Shown: in pieces, positions 1-6,686 of the stretch | Numbering within the stretch: position 1 is the stretch's first letter | Layout: each line of letters starts with the position of its first letter | IMG/VR virus record: IMGVR_UViG_3300046674_000314 | Span: 1-64,000 of that record | Length of the DNA stretch: 64,000 nucleotides | Reading direction: 5' to 3' (one strand) | Origin: a virus | The notes under the pieces: model-generated | What the model was told of the DNA's origin: nothing | Seen by the model: only the letters and a program-made list of their open reading frames with translations | Database searches by the model: none | Position numbers and translations under genes: made by a program

Positions 1-576
1 TGCAGGAGCCGCCGGCTTGCTCGGGCGAAAGCCGTCGTCAGCCATCAGGTCGAGCAGCGCAGGATCGTGCGCGGCCGGAACGCCAGTCGCGACCGGTTCG
101 AACGTGCCGTCGTCGAGCACCGTCACGACCGCCGGTTCGAGCGCCTTCGCGGCTTCAATCTGCGCGCGCAGCGCTTCGTTCTCGCGGCGCAACTGCTCTT
201 CGCGCTCCGCGGCCTTCGCGCGCTCTTCGGCGGCGATGCGATCGCGCTCGGCGCGTTCCCTCTCCGCTTTGATTTGCGCTTTGCGGCGCTCTTCGGCGCG
301 AATCACTTCGTCGCGCGCGGCTTCGAGCGTCGTGATTTCCTTCGTCAGCGTTTTCGCGTGATCGTCGATTTCGCGGCCCGCGAGCAGATGCGGTTCCTTC
401 AGGCGCACGCGCACGGCTTCGACTTCCAGGCGGAATTCTTTCAGTTCCGCGCGATCGGCCTTCGCCGCTTTCATGCCGTCCGTCGTCGTCACGTCATAGG
501 TGACGTTCTCAAACTTTGCTTTGAGTGCCGCAACGCTGGCGGCGATCGGGTCAAACCCGGTGATGCTTGTTGTCAT
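1..576 (-). CDS. Coiled-coil protein of recombination operon, partial (DUF1351-like)
   Basis: Leftward gene that runs off the left edge, so 192 codons and no stop are visible. The ATG at 576 follows a GGAGAG ribosome site. After a short N-terminal part (MTTSITGFDPIAASV) the protein becomes a charged helix rich in Glu, Arg and Ala from about residue 90 to 150, then an acidic tail (VTVLDDGTFEPVATG). This layout resembles the DUF1351 proteins that sit next to ERF or RecT recombinases in temperate phages, and here it lies just downstream of ssb and erf. Family assignment is by layout and is tentative; the reading frame itself is well supported by lack of stops and by codon bias. Confidence 0.7.
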   Translation of the reverse strand, partial: MTTSITGFDPIAASVAALKAKFENVTYDVTTTDGMKAAKADRAELKEFRLEVEAVRVRLKEPHLLAGREIDDHAKTLTKEITTLEAARDEVIRAEERRKAQIKAERERAERDRIAAEERAKAAEREEQLRRENEALRAQIEAAKALEPAVVTVLDDGTFEPVATGVPAAHDPALLDLMADDGFRPSKPAAPA

Positions 577-593
577 TTTCCTCTCCGGTTGAA

Positions 594-635
594 CTACCTT
601 TGCGGAATCATACTCACGCAAAGGTAGTCATGCAA
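594..635 (-). promoter_or_regulatory. Leftward promoter overlapped by an 11-bp inverted repeat
   Basis: On the minus strand TTGCAT (630-635) is 17 bp from TATGAT (607-612). Arms CTACCTTTGCG (594-604) and CGCAAAGGTAG (617-627) form a perfect inverted repeat with a 12-bp centre that contains the -10 box. A repressor bound there would block the promoter, which drives the partial gene at the left edge. Confidence 0.7.
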
Positions 636-654
636 CAGAAAAAAACACCCGATT

Positions 655-1131
655 TCAGAACGGAATATCGTCGTCCATCTCGTCGAATCCGCCGCCGCTC
701 GGCTGTTGCTTCGCGGGCGCCGGGCGCGTGCCGGTGTTCGCGCGCTGCTGGCGCGGTGCGCCGGTGCTCGGGTTGCGCGGCTGCTCACCCTGGCTGTCGT
801 TGCGCGATCCGAGCATCTTGAACGTGTCGGCGCGAAGCTCCGTCACGTAACGATCGGTTCCGTCTTGCGCCTGATACTTGCGCGTCTGCATCTTGCCTTC
901 GACGAGCACTTGCGCGCCCTTGCGCAGGTATTCGCCGGCGATTTCCGCCTGGCGCTTGAAGCAGACGACGCGAAACCATTCGGTGCGCTCCTGTGCCTCG
1001 CCGGCCGCGTTTTTCCAGTTCTCGGAGACCGCGACGCTGAAGTTCGCAACGGCGTCGCCGTTCGTGAGATAGCGAACCTCCGGGTCTTGCCCCAGGTTGC
1101 CGACGACGATCACTTTTTGGTATGAAGCCAT
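655..1131 (-). CDS. ssb: Single-stranded DNA-binding protein
   Basis: 158 residues. It binds single-stranded DNA during replication and recombination. The OB fold occupies residues 1 to about 110 with typical stretches ([15 protein letters not shown] near the start, [29 protein letters not shown]), then a Gln/Pro/Gly-rich linker, and the acidic tip DDDIPF that recruits partner proteins to SSB. The length is normal for a bacterial-type SSB. ATG at 1131 follows AAAGGAGC. It lies 16 bp downstream of erf in the same leftward operon, the usual pairing of annealing protein and SSB in lambdoid phages. Very secure. Confidence 0.97.
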   Translation of the reverse strand: MASYQKVIVVGNLGQDPEVRYLTNGDAVANFSVAVSENWKNAAGEAQERTEWFRVVCFKRQAEIAGEYLRKGAQVLVEGKMQTRKYQAQDGTDRYVTELRADTFKMLGSRNDSQGEQPRNPSTGAPRQQRANTGTRPAPAKQQPSGGGFDEMDDDIPF

Positions 1132-1146
1132 GTTTGTTCGCTCCTT

Positions 1147-1806
1147 TTAAGCGGGTTGCGTTTCTGCTGCTTTCTGTGCCGCCGCGGCTTGCATCTCCGC
1201 GACGCGCTCGTTCTTTGCGGTCACGAACCGCTCGAATGCCGGCCGGTCGTTCACCGCTTCGGCTGCGGCCTTCGCGGTATGGAATGCTGCGCGCAGTGCG
1301 TCGCCGGTCGTCGCCTTTTTGATGGCGTCAACGTGCGCCTTCGCATCGGCCTCGCTCACCGTCGGCGCGACCTGGTGCGTCGTCGCGTCCGCGTCGTTGT
1401 CGCCTTCAGTCGGAATCGCGAAGGTCTGGAACGCGGCGTATTTGTACGCGGCGCTCATCGCCTTGTTCGTCGACTTGTCGGCCGAATCCATCGCCTCGCC
1501 GAACGTGCGCGCCGTGTGCCGGCTCCCATCTTCAGCGCTCACGAAATCGAACTCAGCTTCGACGACCGTGTAAAAGATCGCCCCGCCCTTGCTCGTCGTG
1601 CGCTCCGTCGATTCGCGTTTCATCATGCGCGGGATGACGACGAGCTTGTGTTTCGCGAGCAGCGGTGACAGCGCGTTATACACGTCGTCGATGCCTCGGA
1701 AATTGTACCCTTGTTGCTGGTTGCGGTTGTTCTTCGCAATGCCCTCGCGGGACATATCAGAAGTCACATTGCAAATTGCTTCGTACACTTTCAGTGTGTT
1801 GCTCAT
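1147..1806 (-). CDS. erf: ERF-family single-strand annealing recombinase
   Basis: 219 residues with start at MSNTLKVYEAI. The frame stays open further upstream, but the ATG at 1806 has a GGAGA site at the right distance. ERF proteins anneal complementary single strands and help phage genomes recombine or circularise. The ERF core spans roughly residues 1-140: NFRGIDDVYNALSPLLAKH, then the FYTVVEAEFDF strand region and GEAMDSADKSTNKAMSAAYK, the family's signature segment. The C-terminal third is Ala-rich and helical. It is translated from an operon of overlapping genes ending in ssb. A second, unrelated annealing-type system (Sak4-like, 22.3 kb) occurs elsewhere in this window. Confidence 0.93.
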   Translation of the reverse strand: MSNTLKVYEAICNVTSDMSREGIAKNNRNQQQGYNFRGIDDVYNALSPLLAKHKLVVIPRMMKRESTERTTSKGGAIFYTVVEAEFDFVSAEDGSRHTARTFGEAMDSADKSTNKAMSAAYKYAAFQTFAIPTEGDNDADATTHQVAPTVSEADAKAHVDAIKKATTGDALRAAFHTAKAAAEAVNDRPAFERFVTAKNERVAEMQAAAAQKAAETQPA

Positions 1807-1888
1807 TTTGATTTTCTCCGGTGGTTTCGAGGTATTGCCGTTGCTGCTCTTCGAGGTGTTGCTGCACTTCGCGATCGTCGTCATTCAT
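1757..1888 (-). CDS. Small hydrophilic protein overlapping erf
   Basis: 43 codons starting MNDDDREVQQHLEEQQ, very rich in Gln and Glu, probably a single helix. Its ATG overlaps the stop of the upstream membrane peptide (ATGA) and its 3' end overlaps the first 50 bp of erf in another frame. The erf ribosome site therefore lies inside this gene, so its translation may couple to erf. No family recognised. Supported mainly by the chain of stop-start overlaps. Confidence 0.55.
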   Translation of the reverse strand: MNDDDREVQQHLEEQQRQYLETTGENQNEQHTESVRSNLQCDF

Positions 1889-1971
1889 GGCGCGATTCCT
1901 TTCGCCGCCATGTAGCCAAGGAAAAGCCCGAAGGCGATCGCAACGGCCCAATCAAACGCGCGGGCGGTCAT
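1885..1971 (-). CDS. 28-residue membrane peptide
   Basis: MTARAFDWAVAIAFGLFLGY continues to MAAKGIAP and stops. It is one hydrophobic helix with a charged N-terminus. The start overlaps the stop of the gene at 1968-2195 by ATGA, and the stop overlaps the next start by ATGA, so it sits exactly between two genes of the operon. Tiny single-helix proteins of this kind are common in early operons of phages; function unknown. Confidence 0.6.
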   Translation of the reverse strand: MTARAFDWAVAIAFGLFLGYMAAKGIAP

Positions 1972-2195
1972 GCGAACACCTGTTCGAAGAACGTCGCCAT
2001 GCGCTCAAGGCGCTCGATCTGGCGCTCGATTTCAGCGGCGCGCTCCTGCTGCTGGCGAAGATAGATTTGATGGGTCTTGCGGGATGCGCCGTCTTGCTCG
2101 ATGAGCATGTTCGCGACGTCGACGCCGCTCTTTGCGCTGAAGCGCGCGGCTTCGATGAGTTCTTTGAACTGCGGGAGGGTTTTTGCTTGGCTCAT
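1968..2195 (-). CDS. Small helical protein, first gene of erf-ssb operon
   Basis: 75 residues from MSQAKTLPQFKEL; ATG at 2195 follows GAAAGGAAA. It contains an N-terminal helical part and a C-terminal coiled coil (QQQERAAEIERQIERLERM). It is the promoter-proximal gene of the leftward recombination operon, just downstream of the promoter at 2239-2282. No known family recognised; small proteins at this place in Burkholderia phages are generally unassigned. Confidence 0.75.
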   Translation of the reverse strand: MSQAKTLPQFKELIEAARFSAKSGVDVANMLIEQDGASRKTHQIYLRQQQERAAEIERQIERLERMATFFEQVFA

Positions 2196-2238
2196 GATCG
2201 TGTTTCCTTTCGCTGTTGTGTGTGTGCTGCTGAGATGA

Positions 2239-2282
2239 ATCATATCACTCGGATAGGTAGTGTCAAGCACTTTCTATCCGAG
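2239..2282 (-). promoter_or_regulatory. Promoter of erf-ssb operon with 9-bp inverted repeat
   Basis: Minus strand TTGACA (2261-2266), 16-bp spacer, TATGAT (2239-2244). CTCGGATAG (2248-2256) and CTATCCGAG (2274-2282) form an inverted repeat that covers the -35 box and spacer, so it is a good operator candidate. The repeat sequence differs from the operators at 594 and 5279. Confidence 0.7.
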
Positions 2283-2292
2283 AGAGATGAAA

Positions 2293-2967
2293 TTAACGCG
2301 GCACGAATCCAAGCTCCGCGAAACGCTCTTTCAGCGCTGCGTGCGCCCGCACTTCGAGAGAGCGCACGGCGCGCGCGACCTTCTGCGCGAGGCGGGATAC
2401 GGCCATGTGCGAAACGCCGTGAGCGTCACCAATCTCTCGGTTCGCTGGCTTGTGCACGTTGCCAATCCGCTGAGTCGTCGGGCCGCGCATGTCTTCGGCA
2501 ATCTGTTCCGTTGTCGGCATGTACGATTCGCCGAACACGAATTCGCGATCTATCACGGCTTCGAGTAGCTCGGATTTCGCGTGCATGTGCGTCAGGTGCA
2601 GTTTGAGCAGCGCGAGCGCGTGCGCGTGCTTCTGGTCGGCATCGTCGGCCTTCGCCGCGCTCCACCGGCGTCCCTCGTACCGGCGCAATGTGCCTGGGTC
2701 GCGGTGATAGCGCGCGACGATCGCGGCGCGCTCGATGGCGGTCAGGGTCGAGTCGATCGCCTGCATCGCCCAAGCGGCTTCTGTGACGCGATCGGACCAT
2801 TCGACCTTATCGACAACGGTCGAGCGCGCAACGGACTCGGAATAGCCGGGCACTTTGATTGCGTCGATCAGTGCGAGCGTTTCGAAGATGCTTTCGAGCG
2901 CTCGATGTACGCTTGTAAAGACCGCCATTCTCCGCACCGTTCCCGCATTGGCTTGTTCTGTGCGCAT
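2293..2967 (-). CDS. Putative transcription regulator with C-terminal helix-turn-helix
   Basis: 224 residues, highly charged and mostly helical. The C-terminal part (HGVSHMAVSRLAQKVARAV) reads like a helix-turn-helix recognition unit, and RYHRDPGTLRRYEGRRW in the middle is strongly basic. Its position, after the DUF1376/DUF6475 replication genes at the end of the leftward early operon, is where lambdoid phages carry an antiterminator or late activator. That role is inference; no family could be named. The ATG at 2967 follows AGGCGAGG; the alternative MAVFTSVHRAL start at 2928 is possible. The first 100 bp overlap the upstream small Cys-rich gene. Confidence 0.7.
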   Translation of the reverse strand: MRTEQANAGTVRRMAVFTSVHRALESIFETLALIDAIKVPGYSESVARSTVVDKVEWSDRVTEAAWAMQAIDSTLTAIERAAIVARYHRDPGTLRRYEGRRWSAAKADDADQKHAHALALLKLHLTHMHAKSELLEAVIDREFVFGESYMPTTEQIAEDMRGPTTQRIGNVHKPANREIGDAHGVSHMAVSRLAQKVARAVRSLEVRAHAALKERFAELGFVPR

Positions 2968-3095
2968 ATCGCCTCGCCTAAAAAATCATATTTGCCGATC
3001 GACCAAACGCATTGTCGGCACGTCGGGTTTCGTTCCTCGCGCTCAATGAGCACGATCATCGGGTCGCGCGTGTCGCCGCGGCGCTCCCATGTCAT
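2868..3095 (-). CDS. Small four-cysteine protein, possible zinc finger
   Basis: 75 residues starting MTWERRGDTRD. Cysteines occur as CRQC, then AICAQNK and RERCGEW, a spacing compatible with a small zinc-binding fold. The ATG overlaps the stop of the upstream HTH gene by ATGA, which supports the start, but the 3' end overlaps the next gene by 100 bp. Small Cys-rich proteins are common beside phage replication genes. Function unknown. Confidence 0.6.
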   Translation of the reverse strand: MTWERRGDTRDPMIVLIEREERNPTCRQCVWSIGKYDFLGEAICAQNKPMRERCGEWRSLQAYIERSKASSKRSH

Positions 3096-3376
3096 GAAAA
3101 CAGGTCCGGCGCGCTCGCGACGAGCTTGCATGTGCGGCGCGTGATCGGGTCTTTGATCCTGGCGCCCGGCTCGATCACAGCGCCAGTCGCGAGCAGTTCG
3201 TTCACGCGACCGGTGACGGATTGAATCGGAAGGCGAAGCGCGCGCGAGATGGCGTTTCGCGTGACGCCGGCCGGGTAGATCGTCCGCAGAAAGCGCGCGA
3301 CGGCGATGCGCTGCCGATCGGCCTTGCCTTCGGCTTCGTGCTCGTCGCGTGCTTGAATGCTGGTCGGTGCGATCAT
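3092..3376 (-). CDS. Winged-helix-like DNA-binding protein
   Basis: 94 residues. ARFLRTIYPAGVTRNAISRA followed by PIQSVTGRVNELLATGAV fits a winged helix: helix, turn, recognition helix, then a short wing (IEPGARIKDPITRRTCKL). Proteins of this shape act as phage regulators or replication helpers. It is placed between the DUF6475-like gene (15 bp upstream) and the Cys-rich gene, with an ATGA overlap. Family not named; the DNA-binding call is from the pattern only. Confidence 0.7.
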   Translation of the reverse strand: MIAPTSIQARDEHEAEGKADRQRIAVARFLRTIYPAGVTRNAISRALRLPIQSVTGRVNELLATGAVIEPGARIKDPITRRTCKLVASAPDLFS

Positions 3377-3385
3377 TGGGCATGC

Positions 3386-4057
3386 CTACGCTGAAATATC
3401 CTCAGGAGATTTTAACGCAATTACTCTCGCGCGGGTAGTGGAAGCGGGCAAAAAGCGACCGGCTTCGGTGAATGCGATGCGCGGCGAATTCGAGCCGCCT
3501 TGCAAAACGAGTTGCGCCTTTCTGGCGTCGCCGATCAGCACCGGCGGCGCAACGGGATACCCCTGGCGAGCGTTGAAATCCTCCGGTGCGCCGATGAGCT
3601 TCGCCGGATAGGGCGGAACCTCGCCGCGCATCTTGTAGCCCCGATACCGGGTCACGAACTCGTTCTGCGTGAACGGGTACTGCTCGACGTCGACGCGGCA
3701 GAGCTTGATCCAGCCGCCCATATCCTCGACGACGCGGTGCACGAGCGGATCGTCGAACACGACCGAATATTGGTCTCCGCGCGTGCGAATCGCGTAATCG
3801 ACGGCCGACCATGCGGTATTGGCCGAATCCTTTGTCGACCCTTGCAGCATTTTCACGATGTCGGCGGGCTTCGGGCACCACTGCCCCGAATCGGGGTTCA
3901 TTGCGTGCTGACCGAGCGCGCGCTCGACCGCAGCAACGTCGAACGGCGCCATTGCCTGCGTCCAGACGGTTAGCGCGAACTCGGAAAAATCCTGCCGGTA
4001 GAACGCATGCACGTCCGCCAGCACTGCGGCAAGGCGAAGTTGATCACTCTGTTTCAT
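3386..4057 (-). CDS. Replication-region protein (DUF6475-like)
   Basis: 223 residues from MKQSDQLRLAAV; ATG at 4057 follows AAAGGGGAATAGCG. Segments such as LTVWTQAMAPFDVAAVERAL and PDSGQWCPKPADIVKML match my memory of a family found in Burkholderia and other proteobacterial phages directly after the DUF1376 initiator, a place taken by helicase loaders in lambda-like phages. A helicase-loader role is only an inference from that position. It overlaps the DUF1376 gene by 14 bp, so the two are probably translated together. Confidence 0.75.
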   Translation of the reverse strand: MKQSDQLRLAAVLADVHAFYRQDFSEFALTVWTQAMAPFDVAAVERALGQHAMNPDSGQWCPKPADIVKMLQGSTKDSANTAWSAVDYAIRTRGDQYSVVFDDPLVHRVVEDMGGWIKLCRVDVEQYPFTQNEFVTRYRGYKMRGEVPPYPAKLIGAPEDFNARQGYPVAPPVLIGDARKAQLVLQGGSNSPRIAFTEAGRFLPASTTRARVIALKSPEDISA

Positions 4058-4916
4058 CGCTATTCCCCTTTGCGGCCTCTTCGGCCTGTAGACGCGCTGC
4101 GAATCGCTCGACAACGGCGCGGTTGTTGCGTTCGAGTTGCTCCTGCTTGCTCACGTACCCGCCCGACTGGCGCGGCCCCGCTGTGCGCTGAACCTGTTGC
4201 GCAAGGTCATGGGCGCTCGGTCGCTCGCCCGACTGCTCGTTCGCCAGCCAAGCCGCCTTGAAGCCGGCATAGCTGCGTTGTGCGCTGAAGCGAATCGCGT
4301 CGTTCAGCGAAACCCCGGCCTTCAATGCCTCGCTCTCGGCAAGCTGCATCGCGCTCAACGTGTTCGCCTGACCCTTCTGCTTGCGCACTGCAAGCCAGTC
4401 GTTGACGTTTTGTTCGTCAACACCCTTGTCGACAAGGTATTTGCGGGCATTGAAGCGCGGCACGCGCTTATTCTCCGAAGGAGAATCTTCTTCTGGTTCT
4501 TGGTTAGTGGTTAGTGGTTTATGGTTAGTGGTTAAGGTTATTTTCGGTTCGCTTTCGCTATCGCTTGGGTTTCCATCAGAAACCATCTGGGTTTTCTTCG
4601 GCCTCCCGCCTCGCTTTCCGTTCTCTCGGTTGGCGTCCGCCTTCGCGCTGTACTGCGCTAGTTCCGACTCGCAGCGCTTGTGCATCCACCCGTTTTCGGT
4701 CTCTTGAAAGAACTCGCGCAGCACGATTTCGACGGCGTTTTGCTCATCTTGGGTTCTAGCGCATAACCGACGAAAAACCAGTTGGGTTTCTTTCGGGAGC
4801 GGCTTTTCGTCGAGATAGTAGAGGTCGAGCAGTTGCCGATAGGCGCCGTGTTCGATCAGCGTCAAATGCGCTGTCGCCGCCTTGTAATCGCCGATGTGAT
4901 GTTTGTAGTAGTTCAC
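4044..4916 (-). CDS. DUF1376 replication initiator-like protein
   Basis: 290 residues from a GTG at 4916 that overlaps the stop of the upstream regulator (GTGA). The N-terminus YYKHHIGDYKAATAHLTLIE followed by HGAYRQLLDLYYLDEKPLP is the clear signature of DUF1376, a winged-helix domain found in phage replication proteins that act like lambda O. Residues 110-180 are a low-complexity Lys/Ser/Thr/Glu linker, including a repeated TTNHKPLTTN. The C-terminal part is helical and Gln/Ala-rich. No ribosome site stands out, so translational coupling to the upstream gene is likely. It would start replication of the left-arm system. Confidence 0.85.
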   Translation of the reverse strand: MNYYKHHIGDYKAATAHLTLIEHGAYRQLLDLYYLDEKPLPKETQLVFRRLCARTQDEQNAVEIVLREFFQETENGWMHKRCESELAQYSAKADANRENGKRGGRPKKTQMVSDGNPSDSESEPKITLTTNHKPLTTNQEPEEDSPSENKRVPRFNARKYLVDKGVDEQNVNDWLAVRKQKGQANTLSAMQLAESEALKAGVSLNDAIRFSAQRSYAGFKAAWLANEQSGERPSAHDLAQQVQRTAGPRQSGGYVSKQEQLERNNRAVVERFAARLQAEEAAKGNSDETE

Positions 4917-5251
4917 GCGACCGCCCTTGCCGCTTCGAACTCCTGGCGCGCTAATTCTTCTTGGTGCTCGCGGTAGTTGATCGCGTTGCACAGAGTATCG
5001 AGGTCGACGGCGACGCCGAGCGACATAAAAATCCCGTACTGGAGCACGCGAGCGCTTGCATACGAGAGGTTCTTTTGTCCAATGCGAACCATCTCGAAAC
5101 CCCTGTAGCTCACTCCCGCCGCCTCACAAATTGCCATCATGACGGGCGTTCCGGCTTGCTTCCAGACCCGGTGAGCGGTCAGCGCCGGAAGTGCTCGAAT
5201 CTGTGTGTCGTACTCTGCTGGAACGCCGTACATGTTCTTTTGGCCTTGCAT
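4913..5251 (-). CDS. CII/Cro-type regulator, first leftward gene
   Basis: 112 residues. ALTAHRVWKQAGTPVMMAIC followed by EAAGVSYRGFEMVRIGQKNL looks like a small helix-turn-helix fold; the rest is a helical C-terminus. It lies immediately downstream of the promoter with three AGAGAGT sites and faces the repressor gene at 5456, the classical arrangement for Cro or CII. Which of the two it resembles cannot be told from sequence alone. The promoter overlaps the operator array, so this gene and the replication genes behind it are probably repressed in a lysogen. Confidence 0.7.
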   Translation of the reverse strand: MQGQKNMYGVPAEYDTQIRALPALTAHRVWKQAGTPVMMAICEAAGVSYRGFEMVRIGQKNLSYASARVLQYGIFMSLGVAVDLDTLCNAINYREHQEELARQEFEAARAVA

Positions 5252-5276
5252 TTGTCACCCCTCTCCGGTAGTCGAT

Positions 5277-5325
5277 GGAGAGAGTATAGCCACCCTTAAG
5301 AGAGTATGCAAGCCAAAAAGAGAGT
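5277..5325 (-). promoter_or_regulatory. Leftward early promoter with three AGAGAGT operator sites
   Basis: Minus strand TTGCAT (5306-5311), 17-bp spacer, TATACT (5283-5288). On the plus strand AGAGAGT occurs at 5279-5285, 5299-5305 and 5319-5325, spaced exactly 20 bp, about two helical turns. One copy lies on the -10 box, one abuts the -35 box and one is upstream, which fits cooperative binding of the neighbouring repressor. Confidence 0.75.
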
Positions 5326-5403
5326 TAAGCGGGCATTTGTATTACCTTCATACAGTGATATTACTGATTGAAAAAGTTGCAACTGACGTACCGGCGTGAT
5401 ATG

Positions 5404-5446
5404 TTTCCTCCCATCAGACCCAAAATATAATATTTGTTACGGCCGG
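5404..5446 (+). promoter_or_regulatory. Promoter of repressor gene
   Basis: A perfect TATAAT at 5426-5431 has only a weak -35 (TTTCCT, 16 bp upstream). A second possibility is TTGCAA about 17 bp before TATGTT just upstream. GGAG at 5443-5446 is the ribosome site for the ATG at 5456. A weak -35 is compatible with self-regulated repressor transcription. Confidence 0.55.
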
Positions 5447-5455
5447 AGCTACCTA

Positions 5456-5893
5456 ATGGACATCAATTCAATTCGCTTCAAAAACTTCAAAGTTTTGTTC
5501 GAGCGTTTCAAAGATGAGGTTCGGCGCGACGACCCAGGCGCACCGGAGAAAGGCATGATGAAGGCGTTCGGAGAGCGCTTAGGCGTGCGCGAGGCGTACA
5601 TGTCGCACATCAACACCCAATATAAGAACATCGGCCCGAAGACGGCCCGACTCATGGAAGAGGCGCTAAAGCTCCCTCATGGCTGGATGGATCAGCAGCA
5701 CGAGAAGAGACGAGAGCCGGAGACGATTGCGCCAGTCCAAGCAAGCAACGCAGAGCAATCCGCCGCGATCGCGCACCCCACCGACGCGGACGAATTAGAG
5801 TTCCTGGAAACCGCAATCGACTTTTACCGACGCGACCCGCTCGCCGCACAAACGGCGATCCTGCGCGCACTGCGGACAAAGTTGCACGGCTAA
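5456..5893 (+). CDS. Phage repressor, helix-turn-helix type without peptidase domain
   Basis: 145 residues from MDINSIRFKNFKVLFERF, with GGAG 10 bp before the ATG. Residues 25-75 form the HTH: MMKAFGERLGVREAYMSHIN then GPKTARLMEEALKLPHGWMD, the usual layout of phage C-type repressors in Burkholderia phages. Missing is a LexA/S24 self-cleaving domain: after the HTH comes a linker and one helical segment (LEFLETAIDFYRRDPLAAQT) that could dimerise. It is the only rightward gene of the early switch and faces the CII/Cro-type gene across the operator array. Induction by RecA-driven self-cleavage is therefore unlikely. Confidence 0.85.
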   Translation: MDINSIRFKNFKVLFERFKDEVRRDDPGAPEKGMMKAFGERLGVREAYMSHINTQYKNIGPKTARLMEEALKLPHGWMDQQHEKRREPETIAPVQASNAEQSAAIAHPTDADELEFLETAIDFYRRDPLAAQTAILRALRTKLHG

Positions 5894-5973
5894 ACACAGA
5901 AAAGACAGGAGAAAGACAGGGTAATTTTTCCCGTTACCCCGTAACAAACTGTTATTTTCCTCGCATCATTTCC

Positions 5974-6002
5974 TTGTAATGCAAATCACCTAAAGGTATG
6001 AT
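5974..6002 (+). promoter_or_regulatory. Rightward sigma70-type promoter
   Basis: TTGTAA (5974-5979), 17-bp spacer, TATGAT (5997-6002), upstream of the small gene at 6050. The stretch between the repressor stop and this promoter also has GTTACCCCGTAAC, a short inverted repeat near 5933. Confidence 0.6.
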
Positions 6003-6049
6003 TTGTTCAGTCGGCGGCGGCGTCGATCAAGACCCAAGGAAAGAAGAAA

Positions 6050-6211
6050 ATGTTGAGCGAGCAAAACGTAGCTGTAAAGGGCCAACTGAGTGACAGCGCG
6101 CTGATCGAGGCGCCGCGTGTGATGACCGAAGAGGAATTCGCCGCGGCGTTCAGCATGCTAAGTCTTGAAGAGCGTCGGGAGTTCGTTCGTTGCCACTGCG
6201 CAACGCATTAA
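6050..6211 (+). CDS. Small acidic protein of unknown function
   Basis: 53 residues: MLSEQNVAVKGQLSDSALIE, then a helical part with TEEEFAAAFSMLSLEERREF and the ending CHCATH. ATG at 6050 is preceded by AAGGAAAGAAGAA, a strong ribosome site, and by a good promoter. The C-terminal CxC...H could bind metal. Located between the repressor and the putative small RNA, so it belongs to the lysogeny region. No family recognised. Confidence 0.65.
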   Translation: MLSEQNVAVKGQLSDSALIEAPRVMTEEEFAAAFSMLSLEERREFVRCHCATH

Positions 6212-6243
6212 ATCGTTCGGAGATGTTTCATCTCTCAGGGGTA

Positions 6244-6272
6244 TTGACAGGGGTGTTCCAAGGAGCTACAAT
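6244..6272 (+). promoter_or_regulatory. Near-consensus sigma70 promoter for a short transcript
   Basis: TTGACA (6244-6249) is exactly 17 bp from TACAAT (6267-6272), the strongest sigma70 match seen in the window. No coding frame of useful length follows before the terminator at 6319-6359. Confidence 0.8.
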
Positions 6273-6278
6273 TTTGTC

Positions 6279-6358
6279 ATGTTGAAGTAATCCGTACCGA
6301 ATTCTCCGGGTAGTACTTGAAGGGGCGCGAGCTTAAAAGGCTGGCGCCCCTTTCTTTT
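6279..6358 (+). ncRNA. Candidate small RNA, about 80 nt
   Basis: Transcription from the promoter at 6244-6272 should begin near 6279 and end at the terminator at 6319-6358, giving a roughly 80-nt RNA with about 40 nt of open sequence before the terminal hairpin. There is no start codon with a good ribosome site and a meaningful frame inside. A short regulatory RNA next to the repressor gene would recall antisense RNAs of lambda and P22 immunity regions. Its target is not known. Confidence 0.6.
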
Positions 6359-6359
6359 T
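6319..6359 (+). terminator. Rho-independent terminator
   Basis: AAGGGGCGC (6320-6328) pairs with GCGCCCCTT (6344-6352), an inner AGC/GCT extension is possible, and TTTCTTTTT follows at 6351-6359. Confidence 0.85.
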
Positions 6360-6418
6360 GCCCCGCTGCGACACAAGTCCCGAGTCCACATCGGGCCGAC
6401 TGATCGGCGTAACCGATC

Positions 6419-6517
6419 CCTTCGGGTCTCGCGCTTTGTCTGGTGCGCAATGCTCCGCTGTCACCTCTCTCGCGTCCCTCTCCCCTCGCGGCGGTGATGA
6501 GGCGCGAGACCCGAAGG
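6419..6517. repeat. 16-bp perfect inverted repeat, 67-nt loop
   Basis: CCTTCGGGTCTCGCGC (6419-6434) is the exact reverse complement of GCGCGAGACCCGAAGG (6502-6517). There is no T run beside either arm, so it is not a standard terminator. It could be a folded RNA, a cruciform or a recombination scar. Confidence 0.75.
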
Positions 6518-6657
6518 CCAAGTGCCGCTCTTTCCCCGAAGGGCGGTGCGCTCAACTGCGCGACCGCGCGACGTTTCAAGCGTCAAATGACGAAAGCCGC
6601 TCAACGGAGCGGCGCGGCGTGGTCTATGCCACTAGATCACAATGCAAACGGTCGGAA

Positions 6658-6677
6658 GCCCGTCCAGGTTGACGGGC
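6658..6677 (-). terminator. Possible terminator of leftward gene pair
   Basis: GCCCGTC (6658-6664) and GACGGGC (6671-6677) form a 7-bp hairpin with a 6-nt loop just after the stop at 6687. The following T-tract on the minus strand is poor (TTCC), so the call is weak. Confidence 0.4.
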
Positions 6678-6686
6678 AAGCCGAAT

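Larger units (their letters stand above)
6359..6686. other. Gene-poor stretch with hairpins
   Basis: No frame here has convincing coding signals in either direction. The segment holds the 16-bp inverted repeat at 6419-6517, a GCCGCTC/GAGCGGC hairpin near 6595-6612 and the hairpin at 6658-6677. It separates the lysogeny control region from the leftward pair of genes at 6687-7153. Confidence 0.5.

Noticed and set aside
67-627. Rightward 186-codon frame at left edge
   Set aside because: The leftward partial gene has better codon bias, a ribosome site and operon context; the rightward frame is Arg/Phe-rich mirror sequence.
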